A stretch of 64,000 nt of DNA from Cylindrodendrum hubeiense (GCA_014621425.1 JAANBB010000012.1:248001-312000); one strand, 5' to 3'. Shown: positions 1 to 11,467, counted from the stretch's first letter. The notes: generated by a model from the letters alone, not told the origin. Numbers and translations are program-made.

Positions 1-654
1 GTGAGACATTGAGAATCCACGTTGTTCTTGCTGAGCTGCGCTACTTCTTTTGCGTGCTCCCGTATGGCCATATCGAGATATACGTGGCAAATGCTCATGT
101 GATGGTCTTTATTTGCCTTGTCCCTAGTTGCCGAGTGAAGAGCTGACATATAGTACATTGAGTATAACAAAGCATCGGATTGCAATGCTAGGCGGGGAAG
201 TGGAACGACCCAAAAGTCGTAAGAATCCTTATTAACAGCAATCGAAGGGCCTGTATCGGATATATACTGGTGGAAAAGTTGCAATTCAAGCTTTCGCCGC
301 TCTCGGGACTCCGGAGGGTCACCCATGTCGCTTGTCCTGGACGACGAGCTGGGCGCCGCATTGTTGGCCGGCTGTTGGCGACCATAGATGCACATCAATT
401 CAAGCCGTTGGCAGCTGCCACAAATGGGCTTTGCCTCATTACACTGCAGAGAAAGTAAGTTGAAGTGGTTTCCCGGCCCAAATCAAGAGGCCTCCATGCC
501 GTAGATGTGCTATCGGGCTGATAGTGAGACTTACCTTGACGCGGCGGGCTCTGCATTGCTGGCATCCGTTTCTGGACTTTTTATGAAACAGCTTGGCTGG
601 TCGTTTTCGCTCCGATTCAAATAGCTCATGGCCGTTCTGGCCGGGTGTCTCCAT
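1..654 (-). CDS. Zn2Cys6 fungal transcription factor (3' part outside window)
   Basis: Nuclear fungal-type regulator, present only as its N-terminal part because it runs off the left edge. Exon 1 (654-535) encodes METPGQNGHE and ends in the first half of the zinc cluster. Intron 534-444 (91 bp, gtaagt..ctgcag) is spliced in phase 0, and exon 2 runs from 443 beyond base 1. The joined protein has six cysteines spaced C-x2-C-x6-C-x6-C-x2-C-x6-C (GCQQCRARRVK, then CNEAKPICGSC), the canonical binuclear cluster, at about residues 33-60. A Ser-rich linker and a helical region follow, as is usual for this family. The intron inside the zinc cluster is common in ascomycete members. The target is unknown. 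The open frame extends upstream to about 765, but this ATG gives the usual short N-terminus. Confidence 0.85.
444..534 (-). other. Intron within the Zn2Cys6 cluster
   Basis: The donor gtaagt follows the RRVK codons and the acceptor ctgcag precedes the TGT of the third cysteine. Removing it restores the six-cysteine motif in frame. Confidence 0.85.
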
Positions 655-1836
655 GGCTGCGTAGCTTGTAATCTTTGTTGTCTGGGAATATGTTGCATTG
701 AGTCTGGCAAACACAGCGATGAATTCATTTCGATTAATTATGCAATTAAGGAGGGTGGTTACCACGCCGCAAGGTGTCCGTGCCGTCTTATCCGGGCGTT
801 AGGCTCCATCTTGGAGGACCACGCTTGCGGACGTCACCAAATCCTCCCATGATCCACCAGGGCTTACTGTGTACTAATGCAAAGAATGTAGCCCAAATAT
901 AAAAACCATTATTCCTCATGATAGCCCGAACTTGATTAATAGATAATTGACATTTCTTCTCTTCTATTAATTCTGTCGTCCAGACCGTTTGACCCTGGTT
1001 CTAGGCCATCGAAATTAATTTCAGCCTTCCATTCCTTACAGATACCATCATAGAGGGCTACAAAATAATCAACGTAAAAAGTGTTTGGGTGCTTGTTGAT
1101 TTTCGGACCAGTCATAAGACAGCGGTGCATTGCTGTGTTTACATCTGAGAGGATTTATACCGATTGCCCCTTTCACACAGATGAATTAGCGGCGATGGTA
1201 AACGAAGCGACAAAATAAAGATAAAGAGCCAGTCAAGATACCGTCAGTGAAATAATTCAACGCGCCAAATGCGGCCAACGAATTATCGGCTTGCGTGGTG
1301 CCAACTCTGATGGATACGACCCAGATCATCTCAGTCTTCCCATACATAGTTTCAATCCCCTACCCTGTGCCCGTAGTCTGGGGATTGAAGTCTTATCCGG
1401 TTTGTAAATTTGCGTGTCAAACAGTGGGCGGGTGCCGATGTCCGGGAACCTTGTGGCCTCAGTGCAAAATAAACAAATCTCTTGGAACAGCTCCGCACTA
1501 AAATGGTATGAATAAGCATCTCTCCGTAGGGAATACGATTTTAACGTGTATGAGCTGTTAAAATAACAGCGCTCAAAAGACTTCTGACCATCACTGTATC
1601 TTAGTAAGGGGGAGAATATTCGGGGCATAGAATACTAGGTGTTGCCGAAATTCAGGCGGTAGAACAGTTCAAGCCACGTATCTTGTGAGGCGGCCTGAAT
1701 GAGGGCTGCACTTTATTCTTGAAGGTTTATTTAGGTTGAATCAGGTTATGGAGACGTTGATTGCTACTTTGATACCGCAGCTATTTCAGCTTGTGAGCGC
1801 CAGGGTTGTCCGTATTATCCCTGGATTGAGCCCTTT
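655..1836. other. Intergenic region
   Basis: Upstream region of the zinc-cluster gene. It holds only short open frames without recognisable domains, plus AT-rich stretches near 900-960 and 1140-1260. No convincing gene or RNA was seen. Confidence 0.6.
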
Positions 1837-2046
1837 TTAGGTATTGTTCTTCGCAGCCTTTGCCTTCTCTATCCTGCTGATACACATTGGACACTGGGCG
1901 AAGGGTACGTAGTGTGTCTCAGTCTCATGCTCTGTCCCGCATGATGCGCCTAGCTTAAAAGGCACACAATCGACTCGGGTTGTCTTGGCGGAAATATGTC
2001 CGGTGCATGCACGGCAGACGTCCTTGATGGTAGTAACTTTGCACAT
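1837..2046 (-). CDS. Small cysteine-rich protein, possible zinc-binding
   Basis: A single-exon frame of 69 residues starting MCKVTTIKDVCRAC and ending before TAG. It has eight cysteines. Five include or resemble zinc-ligand pairs (VCRAC near residues 11-14 and CPMC near 53-56), with CVPFKLGASC between them, and several His/Glu residues (EHETETHY). There is no signal peptide or membrane segment, so a cytosolic or nuclear zinc-knuckle-like protein is plausible. The C-terminus is basic and Ala/Lys rich. The composition (paired cysteines, few low-complexity runs) is unlike random sequence, and no overlapping frame is better. I do not recognise a named family, and the function is unknown. A longer frame on the same strand (1950-2261) overlaps it and is probably a shadow. 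Confidence 0.55.
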   Translation of the reverse strand: MCKVTTIKDVCRACTGHISAKTTRVDCVPFKLGASCGTEHETETHYVPFAQCPMCISRIEKAKAAKNNT

Positions 2047-3492
2047 CTTGGCCTAATTCTCGGCTTCTGGTATATCAAATGTTTCGAAATTTTGGTATTG
2101 TTGAGCGGTCTTTGTTGTTTCTCGAGTAGAAGAGAATGGTGGTTCTTTTGATGTAGGACTTTTGGGTTGCTTGTTGGTGTATTAGGTAGGAGAACCATTA
2201 ATGCTTTGCGTGGAATATTTATACTCGTCGAGCTTTCTTGATTCACTTCTAAACAACTCATTTACACGTGCATTAGTTCCGCGCCAAGAAATTATCGCCT
2301 CGCACGCTCAAATAGTCAATCATAGCCCGTTGAAATAACGGTGAGTTTGGGTCATTTAAACCCAGTTGTAGGTGTACCATGGCAATTTACAGGATGGCTC
2401 CTAACTGGTTAACGAAGCAAGATAACAAATGCCCTTGCGGGGGAATTAAGTTTATGGGGAGATTACCGTGATTATGCGGCATTCACCTCTCAGCTGACGA
2501 CGGGTAAACTCTTGACTCACTGAGAGTCTCTCGGTATGATGTTTAGATACACCCGAGCTTCACAAAGATGAGGAATTAACGCAGTGATGGCTGTTCATAA
2601 GAAGCATATTCTTCGCATTGGAATAAAGTCAAATGCGTTTGTAATTGCAGAGAGTGATGTTTAACCTGAGCTCAATCGGTCTTCCCCTGCAAGTTTACCC
2701 AGATCCTCGCTCCCCCTCACCTCACACCGCAGCATAAATACTGTTAGATTGTTATCGGATTCCTGCAACTCCCTGATATATCGATATCCTAGTCTTAGTC
2801 AGAGGGGTGTGAGATTGAGATAAAAACCCCTCATAGAAAAAGAGGGGCTCGAGGCCCTCAAGGATCAATACAATCATCAGCTTTGAATCCACACTCTATT
2901 GAGCACTAAGACCATTTGATCGAATGTTCCGTACGCGATCCAACAAATACCGATATGTGAATAAGGCAAAATAGTGCACATGACATTTATCCCGTTGTGC
3001 TTAAGCGGAGCCTGCTTCATTCTGAGTGTGAGTGGAGCTTTATGGACCTTGGCTGTCCTATCATATTGGAAAGACTTGTGCAATCCGGGCCCAATATGCA
3101 ACGCTTCATTTTGTGCCGTCATATCCGCACGAGTCTGCCCGATATAGACTAACGCGAAACAACCAGTCCCCACCCGTCGTTCTCGTTCACGATCCTCATC
3201 AATGTATCTTGGGCGGCCTCGTCATTCCCTGTGCGCCACATGCGCGGCCTTGCCATCGCTATCGTTCTCGTTCATTGAAACCACCAACACGCCAGAATGA
3301 TATCAGCAGAGCTGCAAAGTCCCCTCCTCAAGGAGCAGACCTTGGTTAATATATAAAGCGCACGATCACTGCCTTTAATAAACACGTTTTGATCATTTTA
3401 AAGCATCAAGCACTCGCAGGCACTCAGACTCTTTAGATCGTTTAATCAAGCTCCTCACTCCCTCTCCATTTCGCCTACGCTCACAATTCAAC
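2047..3492. other. Intergenic region with TATA-like promoter at its right end
   Basis: No gene was recognised. A short hairpin-capable pair, acccctc..gaggggc, lies near 2826-2848. The right end contains the promoter of the 505-aa protein gene. Confidence 0.55.
3349..3358 (+). promoter_or_regulatory. TATA-like element of the 505-aa protein gene
   Basis: The sequence aatatataaagcg lies about 140 bp upstream of the ATG at 3493, a normal distance for a fungal TATA box plus a leader. Confidence 0.45.
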
Positions 3493-5064
3493 ATGGCCAA
3501 CCAGGGACTTGATCCACTGAAGCGATTCGTCGTGAAAGGTATCGCCGGAGGAATCGGCCTGGCCTCTGAGAGTTTCACCGCATACCAGGCGCGGCGAAAA
3601 ACATCTCCCAAAGATGCAAACACCCCCAGGGAGGCCGTATTGGCAAACGAGCCCGCACCACCGAAGGAGGGGTACTCCGAACTCGAGGGAAGCCTTTCAT
3701 ATGACGGCGTGCCGCTTTCACGGGAGGAAGAGTCCCAGTGGGAGTTGGATGAGACCCAAGACCAGATCCTGCCTCCCCGTTCGCTCGAGGAGGACCAACA
3801 AATTCAAGTCGACGAACAGGAAGCACAACGCCAAGTAGCTGAGTTAGGGGCCTCGCTTGCTCTACGATATCCGCCGCCAGCCGACCCCAAAAATATCTCA
3901 AATTTATCTGCGTCGGTCATCTTGCCTCAACGGAGACCCAAGAGTCGACAGCGTGGCTTCATTCGCGCTTATGCACCGGTCCTCGAGAGTAGCGCCATCT
4001 CGCAGGACATGTTTCTTGACTTCCTCGAGACATTTCACAAGTCGAGTCAGGCTTCTCCGTGGTTTGCCGCGCTCAACCTGGCGGCCATGGGATTGAGCTG
4101 CATCCCGCATCTGCCCATGATTGTGGGAATAGCCATGCAGGCCGCAATCAAGGTTGCAGAAGATGTGCAAACCAGGACCAGAACCAACTCCTTCTTGGAC
4201 AAGGCCAACACCGACTTCTTTAGCCCGCGCGGCCTCTACTGCCTAATCATGACGTACAATCCCGACTCAACAGAGGGGCAAGCAATCGACCAGGCGAAAC
4301 TGTCGTCGACTGTTGCAACAAACCTCAATCCCTCTGGCTTGCAGAAGGTCAAACACAAACTCCGCTCTTCAAGTGGCGAGATAGAATTTCCAGAGTGTGC
4401 GCCACTGGTGTTTCCTGGTCTTGACGATTTAGATGACCAGCAAAGCACAGAAGCCACGGCTGAGAAAGAAAAGTTCGGGGCCAAAAAGCACATCGACGAA
4501 TACTTCGACAAGAGGGCGCAGGCTAAATTCGCCGGCAAACATCCCGACAGCATGTTGGCCCAAGGTCCTCAGCCCACGTTTACGTCTCGTTATGCAGATC
4601 CGAACCATCCTGCCAGCAGTGGCTCATTTCGATCTCTGATCACCGGTGGTCGTATAAACCCTCCACCGATGACACGTTATGGATTCGGCGGGATCGGTGG
4701 GTTCGACAGGTCTCAACGAGGCGGCTTTCTGGGCTTGGATGGTCTTCGACGTGGCGCGGGCGACAAGGACGAGGGGCAAAATAGATGCGAAGGACGAAGA
4801 GGACTTGGTGTAATGAGCGACCGAGGTCCAGTCGGTCTGTTGGGGCTTCCCAATCCTGGCGTGGCGATGCGGAAGGCTCTCAAAAAGGTACGACATCTAA
4901 AACCATTGACTGATACCAACATATGTTAACTGTGATGGCAGAATGTGCTTTACCTCATGATTGTCAATATGCCCTCCGAGGAGGAGCTTGCAGATGCAAT
5001 GGCCGAAATTCAGCGGCAGCGGGCGAGTGGCTTCAAGTTGCCGAGTTTTATTGCCAGATTGTAA
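3493..5064 (+). CDS. Uncharacterised 505-aa fungal protein
   Basis: Two exons, 3493-4887 and 4942-5064, joined in phase 0 across a 54-bp intron (gtacga..tggcag). Exon 2 adds a helical tail that begins NVLYLMIVNMPSEEEL and ends PSFIARL. The N-terminus (MANQGLDPLKRFVVKGIAGG) is amphipathic and glycine-rich, followed by an acidic, Gln/Glu-rich stretch (about residues 60-120). A conserved-looking core (about 150-260) contains RGFIRAYAPVLE, then hydrophobic helices around FAALNLAAMGLSCIPHLPM and the segment RGLYCLIMTYNPDS. A charged, disordered region and a Gly/Arg-rich stretch (about 395-450) follow. The core matches my recollection of a widespread fungal hypothetical family, but I know no function for it. 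The hydrophobic core could associate with membranes, although no classical signal peptide is present. Confidence 0.8.
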
Positions 5065-5175
5065 TGGGCAATGGACATGTAAAAGGGAGGGAGAAAGGCT
5101 AAGTCACCGAGACTGCATGTTTCTTGTTGTATCCGCCAGGTAAAGGGTCATGTTCCCTGGAAGTTATGGTCATTT

Positions 5176-5229
5176 GGAAGCCGTGGACACCGTGGGAGCC
5201 GTGGATACGGTGGAAGCCGTGGACGACCG
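5176..5229. repeat. 18-bp tandem repeat, three copies
   Basis: Three units start ggaagccgtggac, gggagccgtggat and ggaagccgtggac, in register at 18 bp with a few substitutions. Six bases per half-unit give Glu/Ala/Val/Asp if translated, but no gene is supported here. Confidence 0.75.
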
Positions 5230-6057
5230 TCAAGTCAGTCGTCTATGCTTCGTAGATAAGAGAATAGTAGAAATTCGAGAAGCGCTGCTTGTCATTTCAA
5301 AATCACATTCGCTAACCAAGTGGACTGGGTATTACATAAGACTACACACAATGTCAACAACCAAATCACTCCGATCTTGACTGACAAACGGCCCCTCACC
5401 TACTGGCACTTTTCGTCATGCTGTTGTATTTGGCTGCGCTAGGCAGTTTCAGGCAATATCTAGGAAGGACATTCCATGACGGATTGAAACGTGGAGCGTA
5501 AAAAAATGAATTCCTCCGCCCCGAGGCAGGGAAATATTGGAGCGGTAGCGCCACATTGATCGCAGGCTGGCTCTTGAGTACAATCTAAGCGTCTTTAAGT
5601 TCAGAGACCGTCCCAAAACCGACTAGTTCTGTTGGTTGTGGAGTTTGTCACGCTCGGGGTTTTTATAAATTTCACCAAGATGGCCTCATTTGTCATCGCA
5701 GTCGCTCGGCTTCGGGCGAAATAAGGCCCACGCGCCACGATCAACCCAAACCTTAATCACGCAACACCCAGCCGGCGTTGGAAGATGCGCTATGTAAGCT
5801 GTATCGAGATTGCCCGCAATCGATTCAGCACCTTGAAGTGGACAGATAGCTGTTATCGATAGGTTAGCGGATGCTGAATAACCCTCGGAAGTCGACTGCC
5901 ACCAACAACACAGATCGGAGCATCACGAATTTCATCCGACAGGGCACACCGTAAATCTGGCCTCAACCATGGCGGTGTCCGTTTGTAAGCTTGGCGCGCA
6001 TTGCACGTAGTAAATGAACATAGTAGAGAACATCATGCTCCAATGTCTGGCTACGGC

Positions 6058-6066
6058 CTTATAAAG
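6058..6066 (+). promoter_or_regulatory. TATA-like element of the nor-1-like SDR gene
   Basis: The sequence gccttataaagaaac lies about 115 bp upstream of the ATG at 6176. A CA-rich leader (catcaacaaccctc, caacaaaagcaacac) follows, typical of fungal 5' UTRs. Confidence 0.5.
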
Positions 6067-6175
6067 AAACAGAATTTCCCATCAAGTTTTAATATCTCCA
6101 TCAACAACCCTCAATTCATCAATCTACCAAGCATCACAACAATTCATCAACAACAAAAGCAACACATCATCCAAA

Positions 6176-6940
6176 ATGAGCTCACCCCAGACTATCCTCA
6201 TCACCGGAGCCAACCGTGGCATTGGCGAGGGCCTGACCACGGCTCTTCTCCAGAAGCCCTCTACGACAGTTGTCGCCGCCGTCCGCGATCCCTCAAAGGA
6301 GTCTTCTCTTGCGCTCGCCAACCTTCCCAAGGCTGAAGGCTCTCGTCTCATCATCGTCAAGTTGGACGTCGCTGTCCAGTCGGATCCTGCCGCCGCAGTG
6401 GAGACTCTGCGAAAGGAACATGGCATCGAGTCTCTGGACGTCGTCGTTGCCAACGCTGGAATCGCCCATTCTGGCTCGACTGTGCTCGAGAGCTCGGGTG
6501 ATGTCATCACAGAGCACTTGGCAATTAACGCCATCGGACCCGTACTTCTCCTAAAGGCCACTGCCCCACTGCTCAAGGCCGGCAAGAACCCCGCCTTCGT
6601 CAATATCTCGACCTTGATCGGAAGCATCGGAGGAATGGAGCTGCTCGCCGGCTTCCCTTCGACATTCAGCCCCTATGGCGGAAGCAAGGCGTCCCTGAAC
6701 TGGTTCCTGCGACGAATCCACTTTGAGGAGACCTGGTTGAGCACCATCGTCTTGCATCCCGGCCTGGTTCTTACAGACATGACTAAGGGCATCTTCGACA
6801 AATTGGGCGTGGACCCCAAGACTATGGGTGCCATCACGGTTGAGCAGAGTGTCAGTGGCATTGTCGACAGAATTTCCGCAGCCTCGCGGGAGCTCAGTGG
6901 TACCTTCCAGAACTACGATGGCACGTCTCTGCCTTGGTAA
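6176..6940 (+). CDS. Short-chain dehydrogenase/reductase, norsolorinic-acid-reductase-like
   Basis: An intronless 254-residue NAD(P)-dependent oxidoreductase, the usual length for a classical SDR. Visible motifs are the nucleotide-binding TGANRGIG (residues 10-17), the acidic and Asn-containing LDVVVANAGIA (88-97), and the active-site YGGSK with Tyr167 and Lys171. The opening of the protein and the AAVRDPS segment after strand 2 resemble the C-factor/aflD (nor-1) subfamily, which reduces ketones in aflatoxin and sterigmatocystin biosynthesis. No polyketide synthase or other aflatoxin gene is nearby, so the substrate is unknown and the resemblance is only at family level. The first ATG after a TATA-like element and CA-rich leader was taken as start. 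There is no signal peptide, so it is probably cytosolic. Confidence 0.9.
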   Translation: MSSPQTILITGANRGIGEGLTTALLQKPSTTVVAAVRDPSKESSLALANLPKAEGSRLIIVKLDVAVQSDPAAAVETLRKEHGIESLDVVVANAGIAHSGSTVLESSGDVITEHLAINAIGPVLLLKATAPLLKAGKNPAFVNISTLIGSIGGMELLAGFPSTFSPYGGSKASLNWFLRRIHFEETWLSTIVLHPGLVLTDMTKGIFDKLGVDPKTMGAITVEQSVSGIVDRISAASRELSGTFQNYDGTSLPW

Positions 6941-7562
6941 ATGGGTGACCTGTCTAGCGGGAATATCCGATTCATAGAATGCTCAAAAATGCATATATAG
7001 CCATAGAAAAGATCTCTTTACATCTCTCTCGATCATCATTTCTCAATGCTGTGATATGTTCAATCGTTCACTCCCCATTATCGTTTTATGAAGCATGCAC
7101 CAGCCAGCCAGCGGGGTCAAGGTGATGATTTCTAGGTGGGGTACTGAGCTGAAATAGGCTTCTAGCTGATCCCTATAACAAACGGATGAGGCAACGTGCT
7201 ACTCGTGTTACTCAGATCACTAATTTCCCTTTTTCCTTTTTTTTTCTCTCTCTCGAGCGTCAGTAACCATGAAGTTGTTTGATCTTAAAAGTGCTGAGCC
7301 AATGCATACCAAATGTTCTTCATCTCAGCGCGACGAACTCGTCACTTTTCCACTAATACAGCCCTATCTGCAATCCTCTGAAAAATTCGCCATAAACCAA
7401 AATACACAAAAGTCGCCCACTCCTCGGGCGTCAATCACGCTATCCATGACTTCAAATTGTATAACATATTTACTTCATTCTAATTTCTGCTAGATTATAG
7501 CTAAATTATGACATTATTTACAAGCCAAACCACTACCGTGATGCCATTCCACTCCAATCAAG
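6941..7562. other. Convergent intergenic region
   Basis: 3' flanks of the SDR gene (plus) and the metallo-beta-lactamase-fold gene (minus). A pyrimidine-rich run (tttttcctttttttttctctctctc) lies near 7230-7255. No gene was seen. Confidence 0.55.
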
Positions 7563-8601
7563 TCAAATCTTCCAACCTTCAAGTTCGGTAACATTGTTGA
7601 ACGACGCGAGATCCATGTAGTGAATCTGGCGCTTTCCGCCACGACCAAATTGCTCGCTGGTGATATTGAGCAAAGTGGCCGAGGTCTGGGAAGTCTTAGA
7701 AAGGAGGTTCGGGAAGGCAGAATTGATCTTGTTGTAGATCTGCTGAGGGGTGAAGAAATCTTCACCCTTAGCCTCGATCTTGTTCTTGAAGTACGACACG
7801 TATTTGCGGGTATGGTCCAGATCGACATGCGGTCCAAATTTCTTGCTGAGAGAGTGGCCGGGGATGATTTTTTGAGGCTTAAGTGACTCAATAAACTCAA
7901 GGGTGGACAGCCAGGCCTCGGTCAGAGCGGGCGACAGAAGATCTGCGAGCCAAAGATGCATGGTGTGGCTGTACACTGAGTCGCCTGCAATCAACGTTGA
8001 GATTGATGGAATCCAGAACAAGGTCTCGTCGATGGTGTCACCAACGAGAGGGCTCACCAGGTGAATAGCGGAGCTCTCATCGCCTGGCAAGGTAAAAAAT
8101 GTAAAGTCATAAGGCGTAGGGATGGTGACATTGTCCACAATCACATCATCTCCTAGTATCCCTTTCCAGTATTTGGCCTTGGGTAAAATTAGCATTGAGA
8201 TGTGGCTGGTTATAGAAACCGGAATGCCGTACCTTGATCGGTCCTTCGTTCTTGATCTGCGCCACAGCCTCTGCGTTGGCGTAGTATTTTGTATCCGGGA
8301 AGCTAGCTAGGAACGCGGAACCACCCAGGTAGTGATCTGGGTGGGAGTGGGTCGAAAAAGCAGCCACGAGCGGCTTGTCGGTGGTCTTGGATATCCACTT
8401 GGCGAGGGCTTCGGCCTGGGGTATGCCCAGCGGCAAGTCAATAATCACGGCTGCTTCGGAGCCAATGATCAAAGATGACACCATATCGAGGGATGGGCCA
8501 GAGCTGATAAAATTCTCAACTCGGAGGGCATTATTGCAAGATGGGCGTGCTGCAGCAGCTCCAGCCATGGCGCTGAGGGCGACGAAGAGATTAAACTTCA
8601 T
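7563..8601 (-). CDS. Secreted metallo-beta-lactamase-fold hydrolase
   Basis: Two exons, 8601-8233 and 8177-7563, separated by a 55-bp intron (gtacgg..cccaag), phase 0, giving 327 residues. A signal peptide (MKFNLFVALSAMAGAAAARP) suggests secretion. The metal motif HSHPDH is at residues 85-90, exactly the HxHxDH signature of the superfamily. Later ligands are visible: Asp in LIAGDSVYSH (about 188) and His in KIIPGHS (about 236). The position where a GHTPG-type third histidine is usual reads VGDTID (Asp170), so the metal site may differ from the standard one. Such proteins hydrolyse esters, lactones or thioesters, and the substrate here cannot be told. A TATA-like tataaaat lies about 110 bp upstream of the start. 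It is convergent with the SDR gene. Confidence 0.88.
8178..8232 (-). other. Intron of the metallo-beta-lactamase-fold gene
   Basis: The donor gtacgg follows GGACCGATCAAG and the acceptor cccaag precedes GCCAAATAC. Splicing keeps phase 0 and joins GPIK to AKYWKG. Confidence 0.8.
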
Positions 8602-10145
8602 GGTGAGTTATGTGCTTGAAGATTATTGGTGATGATGCTTTGGCTGTGGTTCTTGTGTGTAGCTTGGCTCAGAAGTCAAGATCCAGAATGCATGCCGATG
8701 AGGAGATTTTATATTCAGTACTCAACACTCTCAGGCCTTCGAGCTTACCGATCCTCCCTTGGGCATGGGGTAAACTTGTTCTTCCCACTTCCTCATAATT
8801 ACGCTGCTTATTCTATGATGCAGCTATACGGTAAGTTTTCAGGGCCCGTGTTTCAACAATATTAGGTTAGCCACCCCATAAACGCGCGCACGAGCTTCCC
8901 GATTCCAATCGACGAGGCCATCCCACTCGGTCATCCCACTTTATCCCACTAGCTCATCCCTCGCGCTGCTGGCATCCCACCACAGCACCGTTCCTTTGTA
9001 TGTCTGAATGAATGACAGAGAGATGACTGAGATCCGAGCCCAGTTTGGTCATCGCCCAATTAGCCAGATCTAGCTTGGAGACAGGCAATATTCCCAGAGG
9101 TCTTCCAGAACGGGAGTGAAATGGTGGTGAATTGGGCGTCCTATCTGGGCAGCCTCCGTCATAAGTTGACTGTCATGGTTGCTATGTGAAAGTACCAGTC
9201 TTTAGATCCAAAGCTGCGCAATGGCTCACACTCTCTGCTACTTCCACTAACCCTCAGATTCATTCGCATATATTTTAACAAAACATCGTGGAGAAAGGAC
9301 GTGGCTTTGTTGCGCAGTTGGAAGGCAAATTACATTGAGGATCGTGTGGCGTAGTTCCGTCCTGTGTGAGAGTGAGCTTGGACCAGCGCCAAAGAATTTA
9401 GGTGCAAGTACCACCAGGAGTTCAAGTATCACTGACGCCAGACGCGTCAAACATCTCGTCCAATCTCAGCTGTCACAGCGATGGAGGCGTGTTGGGTTAT
9501 CCACCTGATTTCACCTATAGTTCGATCCTATAGTTAATGTTCTTTTTCCATTAAGGAAAATTAGCTATTGGTTGCTCTAAATAATGGTGTGTAGGTCAAG
9601 AAACCGCCGGTCACACACGGGTCCCCGGCTTACCCTACACTGTCACATCACCCGAGCTGAGGCAAATATAAGTTGGTATATTCTTGCTTTTCCAGTTTGG
9701 GAAATATGTGAAATATTTAACAATAGTTGAAAGTCAGGCAGAATTTAAATTTTCTGTAGGTCAGAGAATATAAGCGTACGCTGTTCTTCGATCAATGCGT
9801 GGGTCCAAAGTGTGAATGCTGTTTGTAACTACTGGAGTATATTCCCTGTCCATCTACCCTCTCGAGTACTGGAAAGAATGAGTAAAAGCAGTTAAATATT
9901 GTCACTAGTTGTCCCTTTTCGGACAGATGAGTTAACTCCCAGTGTGCCTATCAGTTATCCCCGCTTCTCGTCACCCAATTTCTCAAGGTCCCGCTGGTGC
10001 TTGATCGCCAATTCACAGTTGAGGACGTTGTTAGCTCCCTGAGAACTAAGAACTGGTCAGGTTTCAAGCCGTATTCAAAGTTGTTGCCGGGTGGCGCGTT
10101 TTCGATGCCGCAATTCCCAAGAGTTAATCCCGCTCAGCATCCGCG
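8602..10145. other. Intergenic region
   Basis: Apart from the TATA-like element there is nothing convincing. Around 8905-8975 the motif atcccact recurs four times in about 70 bp (ccatcccactcggtcatcccac and nearby), a short imperfect repeat cluster. Confidence 0.5.
8707..8715 (-). promoter_or_regulatory. TATA-like element of the metallo-beta-lactamase-fold gene
   Basis: On the minus strand the sequence gaatataaaatctc lies about 110 bp upstream of the ATG at 8601. Confidence 0.45.
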
Positions 10146-11026
10146 TTATTCGCCTCGCACTATGCTTGAATTAACCCCCCCAAATATGTTCCGGGCCTCG
10201 GCAAACATTGCAGTTGTGGCTGGGTTTTCGGGCCGAGTCTTGTCGACGGAGCCCAGCCATCCATGGCTGAACAGACGCGTCTCTAAAAACTCGATCTCGA
10301 TGCCTCCCGTAGCGCGCGACCTTAGTTGCTCAAGCAGTTGACTGGCATCATTTTCCTGAAGAAAAGACTGCATAGCCTCTATGTTCAGGTAGCGAAAAGC
10401 GGCGGTGTACGAATCGTGATTCAACTCCCAACCGTAAGTGGCGCTGGTGGCAACAACGCCGCCAGGACTCCCCATGACACCCGTTGCAAACTGAGCAAAT
10501 ACGGCATCCCATTGTCCTGCGTCGCTGCTGCTTCCGAGCCCGTCGTTGAACTTGAATGTGAAGTGAGCTGATACAGTATCACTCGTACTGCACAAACCCG
10601 CCTGCCTCGCGACATCATCGTGTGGGAACCGATACACGGCCTTGTGAACCGGCGATGACGTCACAAGGTTCCAGGCTCCACGAAGAGCTTCCGATTCCGG
10701 GCTGGCCTCATACTTTTCTCGACCTTCAGCCGTCTTCCAGTCTAGTGAGGCAATGTTAGCAGGTGTATTGTCTTGCAAAAATGCATCAGTAATCACGTAC
10801 CGATGAACAGCTCAGCCTTTTGCGGAGCACCGTGCACCAATGCCCACCAGACCATGCCCGTCTGCTCTATTTCGAGATATGCCTGCAGAGTAGATGCCCA
10901 CACTCTACCCACTTCGGTGGCCTCATCGGAGAGAGATGCAGGCGTAGAAGAATCCGTAAAGTGAAAAGTGATGATCTCAGTGTTTTCGTAGATGCCCGGG
11001 GGAGGAGGGGCAAATAGGGAAGGCAT
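10146..11026 (-). CDS. Uncharacterised 273-aa protein, possible alpha/beta-barrel (ABM-like) fold
   Basis: Two exons, 11026-10801 and 10741-10146, joined in phase 1 over a 59-bp intron (gtacgt..cactag). The junction reads AELFI-DWKTAEGREK. The protein starts MPSLFAPPPPGIYENTEIIT and has no signal peptide or membrane helix. The arrangement of a beta-strand (EIITFHFTD), helix, strand (TGMVWWALVHG), then W-K-T-x-E-G-R-E-x-Y suggests two repeated ferredoxin-like halves, as in dimeric alpha/beta-barrel proteins related to antibiotic biosynthesis monooxygenases. This is inference from pattern only. No catalytic residues can be assigned. It ends with SSIVRGE. Neighbours on either side are also minus strand but are unrelated proteins with 400-bp gaps, so there is no sign of a cluster. 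Confidence 0.72.
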
Positions 11027-11467
11027 GATGATTCTTCAATAAACTCGCTTTATGTATACCGTTTTCTTCTGGCCGCAGTTCGGTAATGTTAACAGTAGAG
11101 ATACTGGAATAGACGCGATGAAGTGGTTGATATGATGTACGTTGTTGGGCGGGTGTAAGCGCTGGGGGGCAGGCTACCTATTTATTCCAAAGGTGGCTTT
11201 TCCAACTCGCGCTTAGGTAATCGCCTCAGGCATCAGCCAGCTGGTGTGTGCAGGGGAGTAAATCCAGGCTATGTGCACATTGACTATCAAGCTACCCTAG
11301 CTCAATCAACCAAGCGGAAATTGCACATAGTACGGATAATGGAAAACAAATGCAAATGCTTCTTTAATTTTACGAAGCAAACAGCGTGTCACCGCATGTA
11401 TTATAATTACTGCAAAATTACAATAAGCCCTCTAAGTGTCCAATCTCTCTGGGTATTCAGGCAACAT
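11027..11467. other. Intergenic region
   Basis: 5' flank of the 273-aa protein gene and 3' flank of the metalloprotease gene, with AT-rich sequence near 11350-11430. No gene was seen. Confidence 0.5.

Larger units (their letters stand above)
5065..6175. other. Intergenic region with an 18-bp tandem repeat
   Basis: Between two genes on the same strand. It contains an 18-bp tandem repeat (listed separately) and the promoter of the SDR gene. The small frames are not supported as genes. Confidence 0.5.

Noticed and set aside
6176..8601. Possible aflatoxin/sterigmatocystin-type cluster suggested by a nor-1-like SDR
   Set aside because: No polyketide synthase, cytochrome P450 or AflR-like regulator nearby; the neighbours are unrelated.
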